From NCBI GenBank assembly GCA_045594885.1, contig JAZNZJ010000033.1:38285-102284 (forward strand): DNA of 64,000 nt. The letters run 5' to 3'. This document shows, one piece after another, positions 36,287 to 44,895 of this stretch. The notes under the pieces are model-generated. The model was given only the letters and a program-made list of their open reading frames with translations, was not told the origin of the DNA and searched no databases. A program made the translations under genes and the position numbers. The DNA is from Fimenecus sp045594885. Its GTDB lineage: Bacteria > Bacillota > Clostridia > Oscillospirales > Acutalibacteraceae. Each line of letters begins with the position of its first letter. The first letter of the stretch is position 1.

Positions 36287-37033
36287 TTAATTTTGGTATT
36301 CATCAAGCACAGAAGGACCGTCCCTCTGTGTTTCGTTCCTCTGTGTTTCCTCTGTGTTTAATTCTCTAGCATTGAAATTTGACAGAATTTCCAAATCGGA
36401 TATTAAAATAGCAACATATGAATTATCAAACTTAATTATAGCTCTTGCAATATGTAAAACAAAATAAATAGTGCAGATTGCCAAAAAAACAATCATAAGA
36501 AAAATAAAAATAAATATTAACTTATCTTCAAGTGTTTCATCATTGATATTTAATATGTGGTTGGTTAAGGCTAAAACGATTGGAATAAGTAATATCTTTC
36601 CTAAATTGGTTATCAGTTTTTCAATGGTATCAATTATAAGAAATCTTTCTTTATAATATTTTTTTACTTTTTTTGAAAAAACTTTAATTTCTTTTTTATG
36701 ACCAATAGCAATTACATCGTTATTTTGAAGAACATTTGAGAGAATGTTTAGCTTTTCTATTCGATTCTGTTTAGCATGTTGACTACGATAATATGTTTTA
36801 TTACTAAGAGAAATCAAAACTAACATAAAGACAACGCATATCAAAATTAAGACAAAAAGAATGTACGACGCTATTCTTTTTTCGTTTTCTGTGGCCCAAT
36901 AGTTTATTGGTAAGAGTATTATGAATATAAGAGTTATAATAAAAAATATAATGTCATATTTGTTTGTGCGAGATTTAATTTCCGGTTTTGCACGATACAC
37001 CTTATCAATTATATCGTTAACAATTATTTCCAT
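36287..37033 (-). CDS. Four-helix membrane protein with repeat-derived C-terminus
   Basis: 248 residues. Hydrophobic pairs at about 26-44 with 53-75 and 140-160 with 168-195 are separated by a basic coiled region (FSKKVKKYYKERFLIIDTIEK). Layout and the LLIPIVLALTNHIL helix recall the 21407-22108 protein. The last 20 residues (ETQRNETQRDGP...) are read through the ACAGAGGGACGGTCC-type repeat, so the gene appears to have been truncated and given a new end by that element. The function is unknown; an immunity or effector relic near RHS genes is possible. Confidence 0.5.
   Translation of the reverse strand: MEIIVNDIIDKVYRAKPEIKSRTNKYDIIFFIITLIFIILLPINYWATENEKRIASYILFVLILICVVFMLVLISLSNKTYYRSQHAKQNRIEKLNILSNVLQNNDVIAIGHKKEIKVFSKKVKKYYKERFLIIDTIEKLITNLGKILLIPIVLALTNHILNINDETLEDKLIFIFIFLMIVFLAICTIYFVLHIARAIIKFDNSYVAILISDLEILSNFNARELNTEETQRNETQRDGPSVLDEYQN
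36317..36352. repeat. ACCGTCCCTCTGTG repeat inside a gene end
   Basis: Copy of the ACCGTCCCCTGT family, followed by two further CTCTGTGTTT words. It encodes the C-terminal tail of the 36287-37033 protein on the minus strand. Confidence 0.6.
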
Positions 37034-37116
37034 ACCTGCACTTTCCTTCTTTTACAATTAAAAGGCTGTTCTATTTAATTACTAATTAGATATATTTATA
37101 TATGAATTAAGGGATT

Positions 37117-37239
37117 TCATCCTTTAGGATATTCGCCCCAAATCTTATAATAGCAATCCCAACAATAAATTTTACCGTCAGGACCTTTGAACCCTTGGCA
37201 CGGCGTGCCACAGTTTGCACATCGAGTTGAACCGTTCAT
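37117..37239 (-). CDS. 40-residue zinc-ribbon miniprotein
   Basis: The short frame starts with MNGSTRCANCGTPC and ends with WGEYPKG. Cysteines CANC and CWDC form a classic four-cysteine zinc ribbon, rubredoxin-like in spacing. AAGGAGGGA lies four bases before the ATG. It stands upstream of the 36287 gene on the same strand and may be co-transcribed with it. The role is unknown; DNA, RNA or protein binding is typical for such ribbons. Confidence 0.65.
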   Translation of the reverse strand: MNGSTRCANCGTPCQGFKGPDGKIYCWDCYYKIWGEYPKG

Positions 37240-37375
37240 ATTATCCCTCCTTGGTGCTTATAATAAACAAAAATATAATTGAACTCAAGAACAGCCTTTA
37301 TATTTATTTTAAAATATAGTAAATTGCTGTCAATATTAGAAGCATAATTGTCGTATTTTTCGACAAAAAAGTTAA

Positions 37376-37401
37376 GCCGATGGGGTGGGTGTCCCATCGG
37401 C
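37376..37401. repeat. GCCGATGGG hairpin repeat (family of five)
   Basis: GCCGATGGG / CCCATCGGC stem preceded by GACAAAAAAGTTAA and followed by CTTTGGTGTG and AATATTAAGTTTTA. Sister copies at 27075-27096, 27441-27470, 35542-35562 and 36242-36265 share most of these flanks. All five lie around the RHS genes. Confidence 0.7.
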
Positions 37402-37434
37402 TTTGGTGTGAATATTAAGTTTTAGTTGTTGGGT

Positions 37435-37608
37435 TTATCGAACACAGAGAATCGTCCCCTGTGCACTCCTTAATGTAGTATTGTATTCGCTATAACAACA
37501 CATATAACCGCTAATAAAAGTAACTAATCGCTCCAATGATTTGCAACCAAAATATACGCCGGGCCTTTTTTTCATATCATCTAATAAATGTTTAATTCTT
37601 TCTGGCAA
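37435..37608 (-). pseudogene. Truncated immunity-like gene
   Basis: 57 codons from a TTG start with AGGAGAGG about ten bases upstream. The sequence IKHLLDDMKKRPGVYFGCKSL followed by ERLVTFISGY has the look of small immunity proteins that begin with a KRPGxYxG motif. After SEYN the frame runs into the TCGTCCCCTGTGCA repeat (37451-37465), which supplies the last residues, so the body of the protein is missing. It follows the toxin-fragment stop by 16 bases, the usual toxin-immunity order. The family assignment is from pattern only. Confidence 0.5.
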
Positions 37609-37624
37609 AAATAATCTTCCTCTC

Positions 37625-37810
37625 CTAAAAATCTTTATAAATAACTTTTTTGCCTGTTTCTGAAGCTGCATGAAATTTTGTCGGCCATATTTTTGCCGAA
37701 AGCCCTTCAGGATAAATATTACAGTATATTTTTCCGTTAAAATAAATCCCAAAATGACGCCCGTTAGTACTTATGGCAGTATTGCCACCATACCTATCGC
37801 TTGCAAACAC
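37625..37810 (-). pseudogene. Orphan fragment of an RHS-type toxin tip
   Basis: 61 codons (RYGGNTAISTNGRHFGIYF, then GKIYCNIYPEGLSAKIWPTKF). The HFGIYFNGKIYCNIYPEG pattern matches the end of papain-like or related polymorphic-toxin tips of the form HYGxxxxGxxxxNxxPxG. There is no RHS core before it; instead the ACCGTCCCCTGT repeat (37816-37827) abuts its 5' side. It is a displaced cassette or relic, followed at once by an immunity-like remnant. Confidence 0.5.
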
Positions 37811-37815
37811 AAGGA

Positions 37816-37827
37816 ACCGTCCCCTGT
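37816..37827. repeat. ACCGTCCCCTGT repeat
   Basis: Single copy between the end of the 37839 gene and the orphan toxin fragment. With the copy at 37451-37465 it brackets the toxin/immunity relic. Confidence 0.6.
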
Positions 37828-37838
37828 CTTACATCGCA

Positions 37839-38393
37839 CTACTGATTGTCGAAACGTGGTGGCTTTTCTTTTATTTCTTCATAATTTATGTTATTCCTTT
37901 TTAAAAAGTTCCTAACATCAGCATTATCTAAATACAAAAAGTATAAATCTTCATGTGTAATGGATTGAAAAATGCAGTTATTTTTTAGAAGAAAACAAGG
38001 ATTTTCAGGATATTCTGGATATACCCATTTTGCAAAATCATTCGTTAACGCAAAGAAGTCTGTTGATTTTTCACTAATTGCCACATGATAAACTGCTATT
38101 TCCAAATTTGATATTTGGTCTAAATAACCGGTGTCTACACAAGTTGTAATTATATCATCTTCAACCACATTAATATATTCTTGAATTCTATTAATATAAT
38201 CTAAATGTAACTTCTGGTCATATTCTTCTGAAAAACCAATTGGATATTCAGACATGAATTTTGCATTACGCTTATTCACAAGAATTTTCCCCATATTGGG
38301 AACAGTGAAAATGAATGAATCACTATACTTAATCAATAATTCAATAATTTTTTTGTATGTGTCACCATTTAACGCATCAAGTATTTGTAACAT
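37839..38393 (-). CDS. Candidate immunity protein of RHS protein 2
   Basis: 184 residues from the ATG at 38393, which has AAGAAGG eight bases upstream and lies 14 bases after the RHS stop; a longer start at 38426 overlaps the RHS end and is less likely. Soluble, mixed alpha/beta, acidic, without signal peptide (SMLQILDALNGDTYKKIIEL, WVYPEYPENPCFLL). Cytosolic, acidic and immediately downstream of a toxin tip is the profile of an RNase/DNase immunity protein. The family is not recognised. Confidence 0.6.
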   Translation of the reverse strand: MLQILDALNGDTYKKIIELLIKYSDSFIFTVPNMGKILVNKRNAKFMSEYPIGFSEEYDQKLHLDYINRIQEYINVVEDDIITTCVDTGYLDQISNLEIAVYHVAISEKSTDFFALTNDFAKWVYPEYPENPCFLLKNNCIFQSITHEDLYFLYLDNADVRNFLKRNNINYEEIKEKPPRFDNQ

Positions 38394-38407
38394 AGATAAA
38401 ACCTTCT

Positions 38408-41400
38408 TTATGAAAATAAATACCACACATGGCCATCTTTCGTATGTCCATAAGAATGATAATGGTCATAATATCCCATTCTATTTTTATGTTTCTTATT
38501 CCACATGGGATTTTTTCCATTACTAGCTGCTCTTGCCACGTCTTCTGCCTCTGCTTTTGTAACTGTAAATACATTTCTACCAGCTCGAACTTCTGCTACA
38601 GCCTGATTAAAATTGATTGCTCTACCAATATCAACATATTTATTATCCTTTTGTAATGTAGCGGTCCAATATCTTGTTTTAGACTTTCGTGTAACTTTAG
38701 TTTTAATTTCGGTATCGGCTTCAACAATTGTCTTTACAACCATCATTGTAGCATATATTTGCAATATTAAAGCTTTACCTAATGCAATCAACGTTTTCCA
38801 TTTGAGAAATGGATCTAATTTAGTGTTTACATTCACACTAGATTTTATATTAGAACTCGCATAAGTATTAAAAAGATTGACAATAATATAAGCCGTTGCA
38901 ATCACTAACATTGCACAACAAATAGCTACTATTCCAGTTGCGGCAGCTGCTTCTGAAATAACATATCCTGTTGGGTCCACATAATTCACCGCATTATTCT
39001 CACAATACGCAAACAAGTTTGCACCGAGCGCAGTACCCATTGTAGCAATCGCAATCTGTGTATCGTCAGTATTAATAAACCTACCAATCTCCGCCGAATA
39101 GTATCTTGATTGTAAGTAGTAAAGCTCAATATCATAGTCATAACAATAACCACGATAAGTAAATGGACTTACAAAGCAAAGTGTTGATGCCTTTGTCATA
39201 TTTTGGAGTGAGGTTTCGTGGAATGTTACATTACCCCAAGCGTCGTAAGAATATTCAACAATTACTTTACCAAGCTCATCAACAATAGCAATGATGTCAC
39301 CTTGTAAGTTCTTCACATAAAGGTAAGTCTCGCTATCGTTAAGAATAAAGCCCTGTAATGTTCCACAAGAGTCATAAATAAATCTTGCAGTGTCGCTTGA
39401 AAGAACAGTTCCATTTTCAATCAAAGAATATGTTTGGCTAATCAAAGAACCATCTGACCACACATAATCATATTGTTCAGTTGGTGCATCTTTTTGAGTA
39501 ACTATCTTACGATGTCTTAAACCATTTTCATCGTATTGGAATGAGATTGTCTTACCCTCTTTAGAATAGGTTGTAAGCTCTCTACCAATCCAAGTAAACG
39601 ATGCACCGTCAAAGGTGAGGGGATTACCAATGTTGTCATAAGTAAACTCTTTACCATCATAGGTTGCAAGTTTATCTTTCCAAACCTCGTCATAAGTGTA
39701 GATGATAACATTTTCGGGAGTGTAGGTTATTTCTTCATCAGTTGTATAAATATACTCATACTTTTTAGTAATATTACCAGCACTGTCGTATTCATATACA
39801 TAAGTAACATTAGCAACTTTGTCATTAACTCTGACTAACTGATTAAGTTCATCATATACATAACTGTATCTTAAAGTTTTTGCACCGTTTATGCCTTGCT
39901 TGTATTCAGCAATGATATTACCATTATTGTCGTAATCATAAGCAAAGCCATAGAAATCTGTGCGGTTTTCATCTTCTGAATCAGTACCATAAGTTATTGT
40001 ATTATAATAACCTTCAACACGGTTTGATGTTTTGTTGCCGTCATAGTTAGGGTAGGTATATTCAATCTTAACAGAAGCGAAGTTGTTTTCTTTGTTATCA
40101 TCAATTGCACTTTCAGTTTTAACAATACCTTCTGTGTATCGACCAAACCAATCTTGTTTATCAACAGTGCCGATTACTTTGCCGTTTGTAGCAGAAACAT
40201 CGCTAAATTCGGTAGTTGTTCCATCTTTTATTTCATACTTGCTTTCGTATGACTTTGATGTGTATGTTACGCCACCAATGGTTTCGATTAAATCACCGTC
40301 GTCGTTGGTATATGATGAATAGATAAGATTATCATTTGTATCAAGAATATCCGTTCTGCCATCAGTATATCGAATTGTACGACTATCTGATGCAGTGATT
40401 TCTGTAACATTACCAAATGAGTCATAATCATACTCAAATTTAGTATCGCCATTAATATCAATAGCTATGATATTACCTAATGTATCATAAGTATATTCAG
40501 TTTGTGTTACTTCACTTACAGAATTATGATAAGTTGAAAATTTAATTCTATCACGATATTGCTTATCACCATACTCATAACTAATTATGGTTTGGTTAGC
40601 AACAAATTCAATTTCTCCGTCTTCATTAGTAACTGTTGTTCCAACAGCAACCGAAGTTAATTGTCCCCAAACATCATAAGTTAAACCATAAGCAAAATCA
40701 TTATGAATGATTATTTCTAATCTATCATTATTATACACATAATTTGCAGAACTTGTCAATTTTTCTTTAGTAGTATATTGAGTAAAATCTGCAGAAACAG
40801 ATGTCAATAAACCATTAGCATCATAAGAATATGTAGTTTTATTGCCATTTGCATCAGTAATTGCGGTTAAAATACCATTAAGAATGTCGTAACCATAAAT
40901 TGTTTTATTTCCATCAGCATCAATTTCATAATCAAGATAATTGCCATCATCTGTGTATTTTGAAATAGTTTCAATAGTCTTTACTCCGTCAAAACTACTG
41001 CTTGATGTGATATTACCGAAAGAGTCAGTTGTTTCAGTAGTTTTTCTTAGTTTGCAATATTCACAAGTACAAGGTGTTTGTTCATCACAAGTACAAGTGC
41101 AACTCGGTTCTTCACAACCATCACAAGTGCAACCCTTTTCTTCTTCAGTGGTATCTTCCTCTTCACCGATTACAACTGTATCTTCATCTTTTGAAAGTTC
41201 GATATCGGAAATCAACACAGAATTTGCATGTTTTGAATAACGAACAAGAACTGTTACAGTTTCACAATCACCTTTGAGTGCGAAATCTTGTGTGGCGAAC
41301 TGCCAATCATCAATATTCTCAGCAAATGGTATTGCGATTTCTTCTTTATGTATTACTGTTTTTTCTTCAATTCCTTCACCCGTTGTTTCGGTATATTGAT

Positions 41401-44400
41401 ATGCCACTTCAATTTGTGCATAGCGGTCATCAGTAAAATTGCAAATTTTGCGGTCTGATGATTCTGCAATTATGTCAAGCAAATGTTTGTTATTAGTTGC
41501 AGAATTAACAAAACAACCTTTTAACCAACCACCAATTGTGAATACATCATCTTTTTTACCATTGATTACAACTGTTTGAGAAATTGTGTTTTCTGCATCT
41601 ACTCCACTGGGGAGAACAATTGCATTAGTACCTTTGCCATTGATTGTTGATTCAATAGTTTTGAAATCATCTGAACCTGTCCAATAATCTAAATCATTTC
41701 TAAATCCGCCATCTGTAAGGTAGTTATATGCACCCGCAGATGCCGATTGTGAAAGTTGAACATTATCAACATAAAAAGTACCTTTGCTGTCTTCAAAGCC
41801 AAATTTTACGATGATATCTTTAGTTTCTTCAGGAGCATCAATGGTTACTGAATATCTCTGCCACTCTCCGTTTGTGTCTTCAACAGTTACATAATCTGTT
41901 GCTTTAACTGTATTAGAACTATTTCGTGCTGAAATTTGAAGATAAAGTTTGCCCTTGTTTGTTTCATCAGATTTTACATAAGCTGATAATGTATATTTAC
42001 CACCTGATAAAACATTTATAGTCTGCTTTTGTTCAGCATCGCCTGTAGTATTGCGAGATGCTTTGTACACATATTCACCAAAATATGTATCTGTTGATGT
42101 TGTTCTCTCAAATGCAGAGTTTGAACTCTCCCAATACTTAGCACGACTTGTATTCAATGCGTTATACTCAGTTTCAAAACTTGGATTAAGCAATAAGTTT
42201 TGAGAATTTATACGAGAATCTGACGATGAAATGAAATATGTATCATCAGTTGAACCTGAAGCTTCATTTATAATGTAATTACCATTACTGTCAATTGTAT
42301 TAAGGAGATTTCCTTTTATGCCAAACTGATAGATTTCAAAATTACCTATACCATCCGCAAGTTTAATTTGGGTTGAACTTAATCTCTCATAAGTAAGAGA
42401 ATTACCATCAACATAATCAGTGCCATCATATGCCTGTTCAGTGATTGTTGTAACTCTACTGTTGGAATCATAATCGTAAACTACACGATAGCCATCAATG
42501 TTGGTCATTGAGATAATATTACCATTCGTATCGTATGTGTATGTTATGGCTTTTCCATCAGGAAATGTTACACTTGTAAGATTTCCGTTAGTATCATAAT
42601 CGTAGCTTACTTCAAGAGGTAAATCAGTTGTTCCTGCAGTAATTGCGGCACCATTTGCAGCATAGCATTTAATCTTTGACAACATATTTGATGTGTCGTA
42701 AATGTAGTCATATTTTCTGCCAACACCATCAGTTATGTAGTTGATACGAACTCTTGAATCATACGTAACATTAACAGATTGGGTGGGATAATCAGGATTT
42801 GTTAATGAAACTAAAAGCCCATTACTATTGAATTTCTCTATATAACCGTCAGGTCTTTTAATTGTAAAATACTCTGCTTCATTTTCTGTAGCGGCATGGT
42901 ATTTAATTTCATAACCATGTGCACCATATGTATCAGAATATGTTTCTGTAAATGCGACCTCGCCATTTTCATCGGTTGAGCGAGTATAGTCAATTGTGGA
43001 GCCCGTTTCTGTATAGTATGCAAGTTGATTCTCATCAATGTTTAAAAATGCTCTTAAATAATTGGGAATCCAATTATTTCCGTATGCTAACATACTGTCA
43101 TAGTTTAAATAAGCAGTTTTTGCATATGTTGATGAATCATATATCATACCTACTGTCACTGGCATAATATTACCGTCAATTGAAAGGTCATCACGAATAA
43201 CTGATAGGTGTTGTGTAAAATCATTTACATAACCTGTTCCTGCTCGGCCTACTGACTGGCTATGGTAATTAAGATTTTCATCGTATCCACCTATATCTAC
43301 ATAATCCATAATAATTGCAGTTTTTCCAGAACCACCGTTAATGATTAAAAAAGCTGTGGTATTTTCTGCTGCAGTTATGGCGAATCCATTGTTGCTTTCA
43401 CCGTTAAACCACTCATTAAAAATTTTAGTTATATTAAAATGAACATAAGCAAATTCGCTAAACTCTTCGCCTTCAAGTAATGGAGACGTGTAATAATCAA
43501 TTATTTCATTTGATAATTGTAGTTTGGTATTAGTATTAGTGCCCCAATCACCAGTAATTTCTTTTGCAAATAATTTGCCATTGGTACTTGTTGCACCAGC
43601 AAGAATGTATTGAACCTCAGTAAAAATAATATCGTTACCCAAATTCTTGAAAAAATCAGTATTAATTCTTGTGTATACTTCAGAATCAACTGTTGTAGTT
43701 GTTCCATCACTATTTTCTTTAGTTAACATATTGGTTACTGCAACAAGATATGCGTTTTCATCATATCGGTAACCAACTTCGGGTTCATCACTATTGTATA
43801 CTACACTAATATCTTCAATAAAATCAGGTTCTTCACCACTTACTGTAATGGCTGGGTCAATAGTAATTGGATATGCTCTCTCAGAACTGCTTGTCCAATC
43901 AATTGACGGAGCATATTCAAGTGTCACTGTGCCATTAGCATTTTCAGTTAATGAAACGCCAATGTCATAAGAAAAATTAAAGTTAGCATCTGTCATTACA
44001 GGACGAGGAATTGTGAACTGAACATCGCCGCTGTTATCTTTGAAAAGGACACTACCGTCGTCTTGCTTTTCTACATTTAATCCGTTTGTTTCAAAGGTGA
44101 ATGTATATTTATCGTTCACACTTTCTTTATTGGAAACGATAATGTTCTCTTTGATTGAGTTAGGAGTAACAATGTACTGTAAATCTGTATTATCGGCAAT
44201 ATTGTTGTATGTTACTGATGATTGAGTTTGTGAAATGGCTGAATCTGCAACTGCAATTTCAGTATCACTATCAACGATATTGTTTTCTATAATAGCAGAG
44301 CTGCTCTCAATATCATTAACACTAAATGAAAGTTCATAGCCATCTTTCTCAACAGTTAAGGACTCATCTTCATCAATGTTCTTGGGAAGTTCAACATTAA

Positions 44401-44764
44401 AAAGGTTGCTGAGATTTGTATAAAGATTTCCGTCAAGAATCATTGAGTTGTCAATTTCTTTCCATACACCTTCGTCAAGATAGTGCAATGGTTCTTCTGT
44501 CATAACAGCAGTATAAGTACCATCACTTTTCTTGTAGACTTTGGTGTGTTCATCTCGTTTTTCTTCGACTTCGTAAAGAATCTCTGATTCTGCATCTTTT
44601 TCTGCATCAGTAGGATTATTCACAAGGTCTTCGATAAATTCTTTTTGTGCAACGGCATCAGTGAATTCTTCTGCCATTACCTGCAAAGGCAGTATTTCTA
44701 TTACAAACAAAACTGCAAGAAATACTGACAACACTTTGCAAAATGTTTTAATACCTTTTTTCAT
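38408..44764 (-). CDS. Giant secreted RHS/YD-repeat protein 2 with His-rich toxin tip
   Basis: 2118 residues, paralogous to protein 1 along most of its length. Signal peptide at 1-31; DNRLRE-like and carbohydrate-binding-like regions; shorter cysteine-rich segment near 1208-1240 (CTCDGCEEPSCTCTCDEQ); YD repeats to about 1850; core LYYLQSRYYSAEIGRFIN and ANLFAYCENNAVNYVDPTG near 1880-1935. A hydrophobic stretch (about 1938-1965) leads to the tip, which ends with ARAASNGKNPMWNKK, GYYDHYHSYGHTK and DGHVWYLFS. The clustered histidines match a widespread nuclease-type tip of RHS and LXG toxins (assigned by pattern). The 5' leader has AGGAGAATAAC before the ATG. Confidence 0.88.
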   Translation of the reverse strand: MKKGIKTFCKVLSVFLAVLFVIEILPLQVMAEEFTDAVAQKEFIEDLVNNPTDAEKDAESEILYEVEEKRDEHTKVYKKSDGTYTAVMTEEPLHYLDEGVWKEIDNSMILDGNLYTNLSNLFNVELPKNIDEDESLTVEKDGYELSFSVNDIESSSAIIENNIVDSDTEIAVADSAISQTQSSVTYNNIADNTDLQYIVTPNSIKENIIVSNKESVNDKYTFTFETNGLNVEKQDDGSVLFKDNSGDVQFTIPRPVMTDANFNFSYDIGVSLTENANGTVTLEYAPSIDWTSSSERAYPITIDPAITVSGEEPDFIEDISVVYNSDEPEVGYRYDENAYLVAVTNMLTKENSDGTTTTVDSEVYTRINTDFFKNLGNDIIFTEVQYILAGATSTNGKLFAKEITGDWGTNTNTKLQLSNEIIDYYTSPLLEGEEFSEFAYVHFNITKIFNEWFNGESNNGFAITAAENTTAFLIINGGSGKTAIIMDYVDIGGYDENLNYHSQSVGRAGTGYVNDFTQHLSVIRDDLSIDGNIMPVTVGMIYDSSTYAKTAYLNYDSMLAYGNNWIPNYLRAFLNIDENQLAYYTETGSTIDYTRSTDENGEVAFTETYSDTYGAHGYEIKYHAATENEAEYFTIKRPDGYIEKFNSNGLLVSLTNPDYPTQSVNVTYDSRVRINYITDGVGRKYDYIYDTSNMLSKIKCYAANGAAITAGTTDLPLEVSYDYDTNGNLTSVTFPDGKAITYTYDTNGNIISMTNIDGYRVVYDYDSNSRVTTITEQAYDGTDYVDGNSLTYERLSSTQIKLADGIGNFEIYQFGIKGNLLNTIDSNGNYIINEASGSTDDTYFISSSDSRINSQNLLLNPSFETEYNALNTSRAKYWESSNSAFERTTSTDTYFGEYVYKASRNTTGDAEQKQTINVLSGGKYTLSAYVKSDETNKGKLYLQISARNSSNTVKATDYVTVEDTNGEWQRYSVTIDAPEETKDIIVKFGFEDSKGTFYVDNVQLSQSASAGAYNYLTDGGFRNDLDYWTGSDDFKTIESTINGKGTNAIVLPSGVDAENTISQTVVINGKKDDVFTIGGWLKGCFVNSATNNKHLLDIIAESSDRKICNFTDDRYAQIEVAYQYTETTGEGIEEKTVIHKEEIAIPFAENIDDWQFATQDFALKGDCETVTVLVRYSKHANSVLISDIELSKDEDTVVIGEEEDTTEEEKGCTCDGCEEPSCTCTCDEQTPCTCEYCKLRKTTETTDSFGNITSSSSFDGVKTIETISKYTDDGNYLDYEIDADGNKTIYGYDILNGILTAITDANGNKTTYSYDANGLLTSVSADFTQYTTKEKLTSSANYVYNNDRLEIIIHNDFAYGLTYDVWGQLTSVAVGTTVTNEDGEIEFVANQTIISYEYGDKQYRDRIKFSTYHNSVSEVTQTEYTYDTLGNIIAIDINGDTKFEYDYDSFGNVTEITASDSRTIRYTDGRTDILDTNDNLIYSSYTNDDGDLIETIGGVTYTSKSYESKYEIKDGTTTEFSDVSATNGKVIGTVDKQDWFGRYTEGIVKTESAIDDNKENNFASVKIEYTYPNYDGNKTSNRVEGYYNTITYGTDSEDENRTDFYGFAYDYDNNGNIIAEYKQGINGAKTLRYSYVYDELNQLVRVNDKVANVTYVYEYDSAGNITKKYEYIYTTDEEITYTPENVIIYTYDEVWKDKLATYDGKEFTYDNIGNPLTFDGASFTWIGRELTTYSKEGKTISFQYDENGLRHRKIVTQKDAPTEQYDYVWSDGSLISQTYSLIENGTVLSSDTARFIYDSCGTLQGFILNDSETYLYVKNLQGDIIAIVDELGKVIVEYSYDAWGNVTFHETSLQNMTKASTLCFVSPFTYRGYCYDYDIELYYLQSRYYSAEIGRFINTDDTQIAIATMGTALGANLFAYCENNAVNYVDPTGYVISEAAAATGIVAICCAMLVIATAYIIVNLFNTYASSNIKSSVNVNTKLDPFLKWKTLIALGKALILQIYATMMVVKTIVEADTEIKTKVTRKSKTRYWTATLQKDNKYVDIGRAINFNQAVAEVRAGRNVFTVTKAEAEDVARAASNGKNPMWNKKHKNRMGYYDHYHSYGHTKDGHVWYLFS

Positions 44765-44895
44765 TGTTATTCTCCTTTGTTTTGATACTATATTTCAAAT
44801 ATCATTTTACGAGTTATTTATTTGAAAAGTAAGGCAATATACCGAATTGTTGAAAATAATGACAAAAAAATAAACGGTCAAAAAGACCGTTTACT

